This document shows, one piece after another, positions 49,365 to 59,300 of a DNA stretch of 64,000 nucleotides. A program made the position numbers and the translations under genes. The DNA is from Croceicoccus mobilis (GTDB lineage Bacteria; Pseudomonadota; Alphaproteobacteria; Sphingomonadales; Sphingomonadaceae): positions 1-64,000 of the forward strand of contig NZ_LYWZ01000024.1 of the NCBI RefSeq assembly GCF_001661965.1, given 5' to 3'. The notes below the pieces were generated by a model. It saw only the letters and a list, made by a program, of their open reading frames with translations. It was not told where the DNA came from and did no database searches. How positions within the stretch are numbered: the first letter of the stretch is position 1; every line of letters begins with the position of its first letter.

Positions 49365-50560
49365 TCTTTCGGCGTGTGGAAACCGCCATTGCATCTGGCA
49401 CCCGCGCCGCCCTGCATTGCGGTGCCGGCTTTCAAATCCGCCACCGAACGGCAGCCAACCAGCGCCATGGTGCGTTCGAACTCGCTGTGCAAAATGGCCA
49501 GCGAGCGGTCCACGCCGGCCGCGCCGAATGCGGACAAGCCATAAAGATAGGGCCGCCCGGTCATGCATGCCGTGGCCCCCAAGGCCAACGCCTTGACCAT
49601 GTGCGAACCGCGCCTGATACCGCCATCGAGAATGATCTCGGCTTTGCCGCCAATCGCATCGGCAATGGCCGGAAGCAGGTCTATGGATGCCGCCGATCCG
49701 TCAAGCTGGCGACCGCCATGGTTCGACACGATCACGGCCGTCGCCCCTGCTTCCACCGCCATGGTCGCATCCTGCGCGGATTGCAGCCCCTTTATGGCGA
49801 GTGGCCCCTGCCACTGGCGGGCAATCGCCTCGACGTGTTGCCAGCTGATGTTCGATTCCATCTTCTGTGCGAAATAGCTGGCAAGCGTAGAAATATCGCC
49901 GCCGCCGTTGCCGTCGCCGTTGCCGTCGCCGATGTTCGGCAGACGGAATGCGCCGCCGCGCAAATAGTTCAGGCACCATTCGGGGCGACGGGCAAACTGC
50001 CCCAGGCTTTGCAGGTTGAGCCGTGGCGGCACGCTCAGCCCGCTGCGGATGTCGCGTTCGCGATTGCCCGCAGTGATGCAGTCCACGGTAATGCACAGCG
50101 CGTCGAAGGCAGAGGCCCTGCAGCGGTCAACCATGGCGCGATTGAGGCTGTCATCGTTCAGCAGATACATCTGGAACATCTTGGGCAGGTCCGGCACCGC
50201 GCCGATATCCTCGATGCTGGTCGTACCCATGGTGGAAAGCGTATAGCCGACACCTGATCGGGCCGCAGCCCTTGCCACGGCCATCTCGCCATCGCGGTGG
50301 AACATCTGCGTCATGCCCGTCGGCGCAAGGTATAGCGGCCACGCCAGCCTGCTGCCCAGCACCGCGACGGAAGAATCGACATCTCGAACATCCCGCAGGT
50401 ATCGGGGCAGCAGCGCATAGCGGTCGAACCCGGTGACATTGGCGGCCAGCGTTATTTCATCGTCCGAACCGCCCTGGATGTAATCGAACAGCGGTTGCGG
50501 CAGCCGTTGCCGCGCACATCGTTCCAGATCCCCGATGTTCAGGCATTTTTCTGCGCGCAT
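49259..50560 (-). CDS. FMN-dependent alpha-hydroxy-acid oxidase/dehydrogenase
   Basis: A 433-residue TIM-barrel flavoprotein. LAPTGMTQMFHRDGEMAVAR, YTLSTMGTTSIEDI, FQMYLLND, ALCITVDCITAGNRERD, AIKGLQSA, the active-site VSNHGGRQLDG with the catalytic His, and ILDGGIRRGSHMVKALALGA are all present. It oxidises L-2-hydroxy acids (lactate, mandelate, glycolate types) to 2-keto acids, which could feed the indolepyruvate oxidoreductase nearby. A Gly-Asp-Asn repeat (GDGNGDGNGGG) sits in the variable loop. About 55 extra residues at the C-terminus overlap the AraC gene. Confidence 0.9.
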   Translation of the reverse strand: MRAEKCLNIGDLERCARQRLPQPLFDYIQGGSDDEITLAANVTGFDRYALLPRYLRDVRDVDSSVAVLGSRLAWPLYLAPTGMTQMFHRDGEMAVARAAARSGVGYTLSTMGTTSIEDIGAVPDLPKMFQMYLLNDDSLNRAMVDRCRASAFDALCITVDCITAGNRERDIRSGLSVPPRLNLQSLGQFARRPEWCLNYLRGGAFRLPNIGDGNGDGNGGGDISTLASYFAQKMESNISWQHVEAIARQWQGPLAIKGLQSAQDATMAVEAGATAVIVSNHGGRQLDGSAASIDLLPAIADAIGGKAEIILDGGIRRGSHMVKALALGATACMTGRPYLYGLSAFGAAGVDRSLAILHSEFERTMALVGCRSVADLKAGTAMQGGAGARCNGGFHTPKDQPAPANSFVTVLGRRPVQSLNARENVPLSENPSR

Positions 50561-50602
50561 GGGTTCGCTCCAGCTTCGCCGCGGTCATTGTCGGGGTGGC
50601 GG

Positions 50603-51835
50603 TCAGGCCGCCTTGAAGCGGACCGGAAGGGTATGGGGGCCGCGGGCGAAATAGGAATCGATCCAGTGGATCTCGTCCGAAATCACGTCGAGTTGGGCAA
50701 AGCGCTCCATCGCGACTTCCAGTGCGGCCTTTGCCTCGACCCGGCTGAGGTAATTGCCAAGGCAAAAATGCGGCCCCTGACCGAACGACATCAGTGGAAA
50801 ATCGATCTTGCGGTCGATGTCGAACACATCCGGGTTCGCGAATTTCGTTTCGTCGCGATTGGCCGAGGCGAGTATTGGCATGACCGCGCTTCCCGCCGGG
50901 ATGGTTGTACCACCCAGTTCCACATCTGCCGTGGTATGGCGAAAGATGATCTGAACGGGCGGATTGTAACGCAGCACTTCCTCGACCAGCGCAGGTATCA
51001 ATCCGGTATCGGCGCGCACCCGGGCATAGGTTTCCGGATGTCGCTTCAACTCGACCAGCGTGGTGCCCAGAAGGTTGGTGGTGGTTTCGACCCCGCCGAT
51101 CAGGAGCAGCGTCGCCATCTGGATGATTTCCAGCCGGGTCATCTTGCGGCCGTCGATCTCTGACTGGATGAAGGACGAGATTAGGTCCTCGCCGAGATTG
51201 TCGATGCGGTGATCATAAAGGTCCTCTATGAAAGCGCGCAGGCTTTTCGATGCCTTCTCGATCTCGGACAGCTTTTCCGGACCATAGGCCGCGCGGTTAG
51301 CGGCAGACAGGACAAGGTCGACCCAGACCTTGAACTCGGAACGACGCTCGGTCGGAACGCCCAGGACCTCTGCAATGACGGTCACGGGGTAGAGCGCGGT
51401 AAACTCCCACGCCCAGTCGAACTCACCCGACTGACCGTGCTTGGCAATGATGTCGTTGATCAGCTCGTGCGCGATCCTGTAGGTGCGGTCGCGCAGCAAG
51501 TTCACCTTGGTTGGCACGAACGCCTTGTTGGCCAGCTTGCGCAGATGAATGTGCCCGGGCGGGTCCATCGAGATCATTGGCGCGACCTCGGGAACGGGAT
51601 CGTATTCGCCCAGAAGCGCCGGCCAGAACTGCGCAGAGCTGAAGATTCGCCCGTCCTTTAGCAGTTTGTCGACATCGTCATAGCGCGCGACGGAAAACGC
51701 CTGCAGCCCGTCCAGCCACTTCACCGGCTCGTCGCGACGCAGGTCCGCGTAATAGGGGTAGGGCTCCTGCTTTACCGCGGGGTCGAGAGGATCATATTGC
51801 TTACCTGCACTGCGCGGCTTCGTCTGGATGGTCAT
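50603..51835 (-). CDS. Cytochrome P450
   Basis: A 410-residue soluble bacterial P450. The I-helix oxygen-binding motif GGVETT is at 247-252, ExxR at 286-289, and the heme-thiolate loop FGQGPHFCLG has Cys358. The Glu in GGVETT instead of Asp occurs in several bacterial families. ATG 51835 with GGGAGAGGA upstream was chosen over an upstream ATG. It is divergent from the SnoaL-like gene. A Rieske ferredoxin (55373) and reductases elsewhere could deliver electrons, though P450s usually use other ferredoxins. The substrate is unknown. Confidence 0.93.
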   Translation of the reverse strand: MTIQTKPRSAGKQYDPLDPAVKQEPYPYYADLRRDEPVKWLDGLQAFSVARYDDVDKLLKDGRIFSSAQFWPALLGEYDPVPEVAPMISMDPPGHIHLRKLANKAFVPTKVNLLRDRTYRIAHELINDIIAKHGQSGEFDWAWEFTALYPVTVIAEVLGVPTERRSEFKVWVDLVLSAANRAAYGPEKLSEIEKASKSLRAFIEDLYDHRIDNLGEDLISSFIQSEIDGRKMTRLEIIQMATLLLIGGVETTTNLLGTTLVELKRHPETYARVRADTGLIPALVEEVLRYNPPVQIIFRHTTADVELGGTTIPAGSAVMPILASANRDETKFANPDVFDIDRKIDFPLMSFGQGPHFCLGNYLSRVEAKAALEVAMERFAQLDVISDEIHWIDSYFARGPHTLPVRFKAA

Positions 51836-51955
51836 TACGCGTTCCTCTCCCTTCAAGCGGGCTCTATCGACGCAAGGCGCCGTGGCATCATTGGCATCAC
51901 GAATACGCGCAGATGCATGACATCCGAAGGGCGCTAGGTGCCAGCGTCAGGCATA

Positions 51956-51986
51956 TTGTGCCAAATCCCGCATATGGCACGAACGG
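51956..51986. promoter_or_regulatory. Operator candidate between P450 and SnoaL-like genes
   Basis: TTGTGCCA (51956-51963) and TGGCACGAACGG (51975-51986) form an inverted repeat with the core GTGCCA/TGGCAC. The twelve bases TGGCACGAACGG recur exactly at 55236-55247. The site is central in the divergent promoter region, about 140 bases from either start. It suggests a shared regulator, perhaps the AraC protein. Confidence 0.55.
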
Positions 51987-52130
51987 CCCAAAGCTGTCGT
52001 AAAGTGCTGTGGTCCTGCGCGGTCGTTCGGCTAGTCTCAGGCAAAACGGGCATTCGCCGCATGACGATTGCCGCAACCGGGAGAGAGAGCAGTGCATATT
52101 CTATATTCCAGCCAGGTGACCGAAGAGCAC

Positions 52131-52880
52131 ATGACGACCGACCAGCGAGCGTTCTCTCGCCGGAATTTTTCCAGGAGCCTGCTTGGCGCCGCGGGCGCAG
52201 CCGGGGCGGTGGGGTTGGCCGGATGCGCGACCGCCGATGCAGCGTCGGGCGGCGTTCAGGCGATGCCGGCGGCCAGCGCCACCCCGCCGCGCCAGTACAA
52301 GAACTTCCAGGCGGCGCAGGACTGGGTCACCGCTTTCTTCGACAAGGGCGCGGAAGAGGTGCTTGGTTATTACGCCGACGATTTCGTCTGGGAGGATATA
52401 GAATTCGCCCAGACGATCACGACTAAGGAGGAATTGTACAAGGCCTTCGTGGTCTTCAACAATTCCGGCCCGGATTCTCCGTTCGGCGTGCACAAGTTCG
52501 AGGTTATCACCTATGATGGCGGGCCGGCAGGTGCATCGAAGGGCGTGACCAATACGGGTCCGATGCCCGCAGACTGGCAAGGGTACGAGGCCGACTACAA
52601 CCGCTTCGTCAATGCCGAGCGGCTGGGCGCGGGTTTCGACTACGACGAGTGGGGCTATATGCAGTGGATATGGAAGGCCACGCATAATTCGCCGTTCTTC
52701 GGGATCGAGGAAGCGGTCGGCAAGACGACGGTGACGCGCGGCACCACCACGCAGATGTACAAGGAAGGCAAGATCGTGCGGTGCCGGACCCACTGGAATT
52801 TCCGCGAATTCGCCATGCAGTTGGGGTTGATCCCGCCGCCGAGCGAGGATTGGCGCGACAATCCCGGTCTGAACGCGTGA
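52131..52880 (+). CDS. Tat-exported SnoaL/NTF2-like lipoprotein
   Basis: A 249-residue protein. The N-terminus has a twin-arginine signal, FSRRNFSRSLLGAAGAAG, which leads to the lipobox LAGC. The mature part is an NTF2-like fold (FQAAQDWVTAFFDKGAEEVL; YYADDFVWEDIEFAQTI; RCRTHWNFREFAMQLG), as in SnoaL-type cyclases, dehydratases and isomerases. Export of such a protein is unusual; it implies action on the substrate in the periplasm. ATG 52131 was chosen because it places the Tat motif near the start; the frame is open to 52068. The aldo/keto reductase gene follows after 10 bases. Confidence 0.78.
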   Translation: MTTDQRAFSRRNFSRSLLGAAGAAGAVGLAGCATADAASGGVQAMPAASATPPRQYKNFQAAQDWVTAFFDKGAEEVLGYYADDFVWEDIEFAQTITTKEELYKAFVVFNNSGPDSPFGVHKFEVITYDGGPAGASKGVTNTGPMPADWQGYEADYNRFVNAERLGAGFDYDEWGYMQWIWKATHNSPFFGIEEAVGKTTVTRGTTTQMYKEGKIVRCRTHWNFREFAMQLGLIPPPSEDWRDNPGLNA

Positions 52881-52890
52881 TCGGCTGATC

Positions 52891-53943
52891 ATGCGTTACA
52901 GGATACTTGGTCGCAGCGGCCTGCGCGTATCGCAAATCGCACTCGGCACGATGACCTTTGGCGAAGCTGCCGAATGGTCGCGCCCCGAAAAGGAATGCCG
53001 CCCCGTCTTCGACGCCTATGTCGACGGGGGCGGCAATTTCATCGACACCGCCAACATGTATACCGGCGGCGAGAGTGAGCGGATGATCGGCCGCTTCGTG
53101 AAGGATGACCGCGAACGCTTTGTCATCAGCACCAAATACGTCAATGCCGTGCCGGGCCGCAACGACCCGAATGAGGCCGGCATGCACCGCAAGAATATCG
53201 TGCAGTCGGTGGAGAAGAGCCTGACCCGGCTGGGTGTCGATTACATCGACCTTTATTACGCCCATTTCTGGGACTTCACCACGCCCACCGAAGAGGTCAT
53301 GCGTGCCTTCGACGACCTGATCCGTGCCGGGAAGATCCTGCATGTCGGCCTGTCGGACGTGCCGGCCTGGATCGTGTCGCGTGCGCAGGCCTTTCACGAA
53401 TTGCGCGGGCTTGCTCCGGTTGCCTGCATGCAACTGGAATACAGCCTGGTACAGCGTTCGATAGAGCGCGAACATATTCCCCTGTCCGCCGCCCACGATG
53501 TCGCGCTTACGGCCTGGTCGCCGCTCGCAGGCGGGATATTAACCGGGAAATACACGCGGCAGGATCAGTCATCCGACAGTGGCAACCGGCTGGATTCTAT
53601 GCAGTTGCAGCCGCTTGACGAACGCAATCGCGCAATAGCGAGAGGCCTTGCCGATATTGCGGGGGAAATCGGGGCAAAGCCCGCGCATGTGGCATTGGCA
53701 TGGATCATGTCGCGCGGAATCGTTCCGATCTGTGGCGCGACGCGGCCCGAACAGATGCGCGAGAATCTTGCCGCTTGCGACCTGATCCTGTCGCCGGAAA
53801 CACTCGATCGGCTGGACCGATTGGGCGAATTCGACAAGGGCCATCCCTATGCGATGACCGAATGGGACATGTCGGTGACGCTCGGCTATGCCGGGATGCG
53901 GGACCGGATCGATATTCCGAACTACCCCGGAAAGCGGCATTAG
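52891..53943 (+). CDS. Aldo/keto reductase
   Basis: A 350-residue AKR. The catalytic tetrad is visible: Asp and Tyr in FIDTANMYTGGESERMIG, Lys in VISTKY, and His in DLYYAHFWD. The NADPH-binding C-terminal part contains AWSPLAGGILTGKYTRQD. Members reduce aldehydes and ketones or run in the reverse direction. It sits eight bases before the MFS gene, inside the catabolic operon that begins with the SnoaL-like gene. The exact substrate is not predictable. Confidence 0.92.
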   Translation: MRYRILGRSGLRVSQIALGTMTFGEAAEWSRPEKECRPVFDAYVDGGGNFIDTANMYTGGESERMIGRFVKDDRERFVISTKYVNAVPGRNDPNEAGMHRKNIVQSVEKSLTRLGVDYIDLYYAHFWDFTTPTEEVMRAFDDLIRAGKILHVGLSDVPAWIVSRAQAFHELRGLAPVACMQLEYSLVQRSIEREHIPLSAAHDVALTAWSPLAGGILTGKYTRQDQSSDSGNRLDSMQLQPLDERNRAIARGLADIAGEIGAKPAHVALAWIMSRGIVPICGATRPEQMRENLAACDLILSPETLDRLDRLGEFDKGHPYAMTEWDMSVTLGYAGMRDRIDIPNYPGKRH

Positions 53944-53951
53944 GGGAACAT

Positions 53952-55166
53952 ATGACGGCCGGGGGGAATGAAGGCGCGGGCGATCGCGCACAGCGGGCAA
54001 TGGTTGGATGGCTGTGCATCGGCGTTGCCATACTCGAAGGCTTCGATCTGCAAGTTGCGGGCATTGCGGCACCGGCCATCGCGGTATCGCTGGCGCTGGA
54101 TACGCAGGCGCTGGGCCTGTTTTTCAGCGCCAGCACGTTCGGCCTGCTGTTCGGTGCGATCGTCGGGGGACGCATGGCCGATCTGTGGGGGCGCATGGAA
54201 GTTCTCGCCGGATCTTGTGCCCTGTTCGGCATCGCGTCCATCGCCACCGGGCTTGCAACCGGCGCGGAGACCCTCGTCGCGATGCGCGTCCTGACCGGGC
54301 TGGGGCTGGGCGGGGCGCTGCCCAACCTGATCGCGCTGACATCGCAAAGTGCGCGGCCCGGGCGGGAAAAGCGGGCGGTGGCCTATCTGTATTGCGGAGT
54401 GCCCGTCGGCGGGGTCGGAGTGAGCATTCTGGGTGCGACCATGCCCGACGACTGGCCGATGCTTTTTTTCATCGGCGGCGCACTGCCGGTCTTGCTTGCG
54501 ATGGTACTGTGGTCCAGGCGGAATTTTGCCGGAACGGCAGACAGCCAGCGCAGTGGCAAGGCATCGGTTGCCCATGCGCTGTTTGGCGATGGCCGGGCGA
54601 TACCGACCCTGCTGGTCTGGACCGCCTTTTTCGCTGCGCTGATCATCCTTTATCTCGTGCTCAACTGGCTTCCCATACTGCTGGCATCGGCGGGTCTGAC
54701 CGCACGCCATGCGCTGTTTGCGCAAGTGCTGTTCAACGGGGGCGGCTTTATCGCCTGCCTCGCAAGTGCCCCCCTGTTTGACGGGCGGCACGCGTGGCGG
54801 GTTGCATTTTGTGCCTTTGCCGCGATCCCGTGCCTCTTGTTCGCGATGGCGTTGCCGAACGGAACATGGTCCAGCCTTGCGCTGGCGTTCCTGTTGGGCG
54901 CGGCAATCCTGACCACGCAATCCTATCTCTATAGCATCGTTCCTGCCGTCTATCCCCAGGCACTGGGCGGCACCGGGGTGGGCGCTGCCGTCGCATGGGG
55001 GCGAATTGGATCGATCACAGGGCCACTGATCGGCGCATGGGTGCTGCAATCGACGAATTCGCCAGCATCGGTGCTAACAGCGATTATTCCGGTGGCGATC
55101 CTGGCCGGCGTTTCGGCCGTTGCCATTCCCTGGTCTTTGCGCGGGCGCGCGGCGATTGCTGCGTGA
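53952..55166 (+). CDS. MFS transporter, aromatic-acid:H+ symporter type
   Basis: A 404-residue, 12-helix transporter. The first helix has the GFDLQVAGIAAPAIAVSLAL pattern of the AAHS family (GxDxxxxxxxAP). The loop between helices 2 and 3 is GGRMADLWGRMEVLAGSC, the MFS signature. AAHS carriers import benzoates, hydroxybenzoates and similar acids across the inner membrane. With the TonB receptor it would complete uptake of an acidic, probably aromatic, substrate. Confidence 0.88.
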   Translation: MTAGGNEGAGDRAQRAMVGWLCIGVAILEGFDLQVAGIAAPAIAVSLALDTQALGLFFSASTFGLLFGAIVGGRMADLWGRMEVLAGSCALFGIASIATGLATGAETLVAMRVLTGLGLGGALPNLIALTSQSARPGREKRAVAYLYCGVPVGGVGVSILGATMPDDWPMLFFIGGALPVLLAMVLWSRRNFAGTADSQRSGKASVAHALFGDGRAIPTLLVWTAFFAALIILYLVLNWLPILLASAGLTARHALFAQVLFNGGGFIACLASAPLFDGRHAWRVAFCAFAAIPCLLFAMALPNGTWSSLALAFLLGAAILTTQSYLYSIVPAVYPQALGGTGVGAAVAWGRIGSITGPLIGAWVLQSTNSPASVLTAIIPVAILAGVSAVAIPWSLRGRAAIAA

Positions 55167-55235
55167 TCGGTTGGCCCATGATTCTTTGATGGGGCGGCGC
55201 GAAAAACGGGATCGCGCGATCCAGCGGGTGCAGAT

Positions 55236-55247
55236 TGGCACGAACGG
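55236..55247 (+). promoter_or_regulatory. Second copy of the TGGCACGAACGG motif
   Basis: Identical over 12 bases to 51975-51986 and at a similar distance (about 125 bases) from the next start codon, that of the Rieske gene. This suggests a separate regulated promoter for the second half of the locus. Confidence 0.5.
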
Positions 55248-55312
55248 TCAACCGTTAGCACGCTCTGCCATGGCCCGCCCCCGAAACCCCCACTAGGGTA
55301 AAAATCACAAAA

Positions 55313-55339
55313 GCCCGATTCCCGCGCAAGGAAACGGGC
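55313..55339 (+). promoter_or_regulatory. Hairpin in the leader of the Rieske gene
   Basis: GCCCGATTCC and GGAAACGGGC pair with a single mismatch around a short loop. It lies 33 bases before the ATG, with a GGGAGGAC ribosome site between. No T-run follows, so it is a leader structure rather than a terminator. Confidence 0.35.
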
Positions 55340-55372
55340 ATGTGAAAAGAGTGGTGGGAGGACAGTGGCACG

Positions 55373-55681
55373 ATGCTGCAATCGAAAGAAAAAGTCGGCA
55401 CGCTTTCGCAGCTTGTCGAAAACGGCCCTCTGAAGGCAAAGGTCGCCGATACCCGCATCCTGGTCTTCATGGCCGACGGCGTGCCTGTGGCCACGCAGGC
55501 ACGGTGCCCGCATGCGCAGGGCCCGCTTCATCAGGGCGAGATTTGCGGCGCGGTGCTGACCTGCCCGTGGCACGGCTGGTCCTTCGACCTTGTTACCGGA
55601 GAGTGCGAGGAAGACCCCGACCTGACGATCGAGCGATACACCGTCACTCTCGACGGCGACGACATTTACGTGAGCGTCTGA
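55373..55681 (+). CDS. Rieske [2Fe-2S] ferredoxin
   Basis: A 102-residue stand-alone Rieske protein. Cluster ligands are in ARCPHAQGPLHQG and LTCPWHGWSFDLVTGE (CxH and CxxH). It resembles the ferredoxins of ring-hydroxylating dioxygenases (BphF type), but no dioxygenase subunits are in the window. It could serve the P450, the large oxidoreductase behind it, or an enzyme outside the window. The GST start follows three bases after its stop. Confidence 0.92.
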   Translation: MLQSKEKVGTLSQLVENGPLKAKVADTRILVFMADGVPVATQARCPHAQGPLHQGEICGAVLTCPWHGWSFDLVTGECEEDPDLTIERYTVTLDGDDIYVSV

Positions 55682-55684
55682 CGT

Positions 55685-56386
55685 ATGACCGCGCCGGTCC
55701 TCCATGGCTATCCGGTCAGCAATTGGTTCAATTGCGCGCGCGCCGCGATGATCGAACTGGGGCTGGGCGCGGACTACGTGGCTACCCGCGCGGCGGGCGA
55801 TGACGGGTTTCTGGCCAATAGCGCGATGGGAAAGATCCCGTGGCTGGACACCGGACGGGGCGGGTTGGCCGAAACGGTGGCGATCCTGGAATATCTGGAG
55901 GAAACCTCCGGTCCGCTATTGCTGCCGGACGATGTTTTCGAACGCGCCCGCGTCCGGCAACTGTTCAACATCGTGCAGCTTTACATCGAACTGCCGATGC
56001 GTTCGCTCTACCCCGCCGTGTTCATGGGTGAGCCGGTCGATCCCGATGCCGCGACCGCCGCTTTTGCCATGACCGATCGTGCCATGCGGGCGCTGCACCA
56101 ATTATGCCTGTGCCAACCGTTCCTGACCGGCTCCGCGCTGACCATGGCAGACCTTGCTGCCTTTCATATCTTCGAATTGGCCAACCGGGTCTGTTTTCAT
56201 CTTGGCCGGGATGGGCTGCTGGACCGCCAACCGGGTTTCGGGCGCTGGCTGCACGCGATGCAGGGGCGTGAGAGCACAAAGATCGTGCTGGCCGATTTCG
56301 CGCCCGCATTTGCCGAATATCGCGCCGCCAGAGGCGCTGCTTTCGATGAGGAAGCGTATCAAGCTCAAAGGAAAGTCCATGCGTGA
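55685..56386 (+). CDS. Glutathione S-transferase-like protein
   Basis: A 233-residue GST. The thioredoxin-like domain (APVLHGYPVSNWFNCARAAM; MGKIPWLDT; LAETVAILEYLEE) includes the cis-Pro and the glutathione-binding Glu/Thr pair. The helical C-terminal domain has LTMADLAAFHIFELANR. In catabolic operons such GSTs open epoxides, isomerise or dehalogenate. Its last eight bases overlap the start of the large oxidoreductase. Confidence 0.9.
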   Translation: MTAPVLHGYPVSNWFNCARAAMIELGLGADYVATRAAGDDGFLANSAMGKIPWLDTGRGGLAETVAILEYLEETSGPLLLPDDVFERARVRQLFNIVQLYIELPMRSLYPAVFMGEPVDPDAATAAFAMTDRAMRALHQLCLCQPFLTGSALTMADLAAFHIFELANRVCFHLGRDGLLDRQPGFGRWLHAMQGRESTKIVLADFAPAFAEYRAARGAAFDEEAYQAQRKVHA

Positions 56387-59300
56387 CGTAGCCCTGACCG
56401 ACAAATATACGCAGGTCGATGATCGCGTAATCATGAGCGGCACTCATGCCCTCGTGCGCCTGCCATTGCTGCAAAAGCAGATCGACGAGGCGAACGGGCT
56501 GAACACCGCCGGCTTCATCTCGGGTTATCGGGGTTCGCCGCTGGGCAGCTATGATATGGAACTGTGGCGCGCCAAGGACCTGCTTGGCAAGTCCGACATA
56601 TTGTTCCAGCCCGGCGTGAACGAGGACCTGGCCGCCACTGCGGTCTGGGGCACCCAGATGCTGGACGGCGTGCCCGGCAAGAACCGCGATGGGGTGTTCG
56701 CGATCTGGTACGGCAAGGGGCCGGGCGTCGACCGGTCCGGCGATCCGTTCAAGCACGGCAATGTGGCGGGCAGTCACCCCAAAGGCGGCGTGTTGCTGGT
56801 GGCGGGCGATGACCACACCGGCAAGTCATCGACGGTCGCGCACCAGTCGGAACATGCACTGATCCATGCCGGGGTGCCGATCCTGGCACCCTCCAACGTG
56901 CAGGACGTGCTGGAACTGGGTCTCAAGGGTTGGGCGATGTCGCGCTATACCGGGCTGTTCACCGGGTTCAAGCTGTGCAACGAAGTCCTGGAACAGACCA
57001 TGACGGTCGATGTCGCGCTGCCCCCCGCGCCGGTAGAGCCAGAGCGCGGCGATGCGCCGCAGCACGGGTTCCACAATTATCCCAGCCATCTCGACCGGCT
57101 GGCCTCCGACATCGTCGTCAAGCGTTACCGCTGGCCGCTGGTGCACAAGTTCATTCGCGCCAATGCCATAAACCGCGTGCTGTTCGATGCGCCCGTTCGC
57201 AAGCTTGGCATCGTCGCCACCGGCAAGGCGGTGGAGGATGCGCGCCAGGCGCTGATCCTGCTCGGCCTGTCCGATACCGATGCGGGCGCACTGGGGATCT
57301 CCTTCTTAAAGCTGGGCTGTTCCTATCCTGTCGAACCGGAAGGGTTGAAGGACTTTGCCCGCGGTCAGGACGAATTGCTGTTCGTCGAGGAAAAGGACCC
57401 GATTACCGAGAACCAGGCCAAGCAGATCCTGTATAATTCGGGCATACAGCCCCTGGTCATCGGCAAGAATGACGAGAATGGCGTCATGCTGCTCCCATCG
57501 GACGAGCAGCTGGAGCCGGTCGATATCGCCATTTCGATCGTGGGCCGGCTCGCAGGGCTGGGCGTCGAGATCGGCAATCTGTTCCAGCGGGCCGAAACGC
57601 TGGGCCGCCAGCGCGACACGATCCGCGGCATGAATTCGGCCGAGGCTTCGCGAACCCCCTATTTCTGTTCGGGCTGTCCGCACAACACCGGCACGCGCTT
57701 TCCCGATGGCAGCATCGCGGCGGGCGGCATCGGCTGTCATGCAATGGCGATGTATTCCGGCCCCGAAATGCTTCCCAATACGCAGATGGGGGGCGAGGGC
57801 GCGCATTGGTATAGCCTTGCCCATTTCACCGATACGCCGCACATGTTCCAGAACATGGGCGATGGCACCTATTACCATTCGGGGCTGCTGGCCGTGCGCG
57901 GCGCGGTGGCGGCCAAGGTGTCGATGACGTTCAAGATATTGTTCAACGATGCCGTCGCGATGACCGGCGGACAGCCGATGGACGGTCCGCTTTCGGTAGG
58001 CGATATCACGCGCCAGGTACTCGCCGAAGGGGTCGTGCGCGCGGTAGTCGTGACTGACCGACCCGATCTGTATGGCCGCGACAGCGGGCTGGGCGATGGC
58101 GTCACCGTACACCACCGCGACGATTACGACGCGGTTCAGCGCGATCTGGCGCAGGTGAAAGGGGTGACCGTCATAGTCTATGAACAGACCTGCGCGGCGG
58201 AAAAGCGGCGGCGGCGCAAGCGCGGCAAGTTCCCCGATCCGCCCAAGCGCATGTTCATCAACGAGGCGGTGTGCGAGGGCTGCGGGGATTGTTCGGTAAA
58301 GTCCAATTGCGTCAGCGTCTGGCCCAACGAAACCGAACTGGGCCGCAAGCGCCAGATCGACCAGTCGAGCTGCAACAAGGATTATAGCTGCGTAAAGGGG
58401 TTCTGCCCCAGCTTCATCACCGTACTGGATGCGGAACCGCGCAAGCCGGAGGCATCGGCGCTGGCGGGCGAGACGGGTTTCGACCTTCCCGAACCGAAGC
58501 GCATCGGCCTTGATGCAGGTTCGTGCAATATCATGGTGTCGGGAATCGGCGGGACTGGCGTTGTCACCATTGGCGCCTTGCTGGGCATGGCGGCGCACCT
58601 AGAAGGCAAATCGTCGTCGGTCTTCGACATGACGGGGCTAAGCCAGAAGAACGGCGCGGTCTATTCCCATGTCCGCATTGCCGCGCAAGACAGCGATTTG
58701 GCCGCGCAGAAGCTGGGCGCGGGTGAAGCCGATGTGGTGCTGGCGTTCGATGCCATCGCCGCGCTTTCGCCCGAACCGGTAGTCACGCTGAACAAAAAAC
58801 GCACCCGAACCGTCGTCAACGGACGGATCACCCCGACTCCGGCGTTCCAGCGCAATCCCGACATGCGCCTTGAAGAGGGGCTGCTGCTGAAACGGCTAGA
58901 GCGGATGTCACGCGATTATCACGCGGTCGATGCGACCGGGCTTGGACTGGCGTTGCTAGGCGATTCTATTGCCGCCAACCTATTCATGCTGGGCTTTGCC
59001 TGCCAGCTTGGTCTCTTGCCGCTGTCGCCGGAATCAATCCTGCGCGCGGTCGAGATTAATGGCGTGGCCATCGAATTCAACCGGTCCGCCTTTCAACTGG
59101 GCCGCTTGCGCGCGGTCGATCCAGAACGCATCGACGCGGCCGTGGCCGACACGATTTCCGAACCGGTGTTCCAGCCGCTGACCGATCTTGACGATATCGT
59201 CGCGCATCGCAGCCGGCTGCTGACCGATTACCAAAACGAGGCCTATGCCGCGCGCTATCGCGCCCTGGTCGACAGCGTGCGCGCGGCAGAGGAACAGGCG

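Noticed and set aside
49900-49935. The short tandem repeat as a possible CRISPR or minisatellite
   Set aside because: It is about three copies of a 12-base coding repeat inside a gene, with no spacers.
57306-58598. A 430-codon open frame on the minus strand opposite the indolepyruvate oxidoreductase
   Set aside because: Same reason: an antisense shadow without domain-like sequence or a ribosome site.
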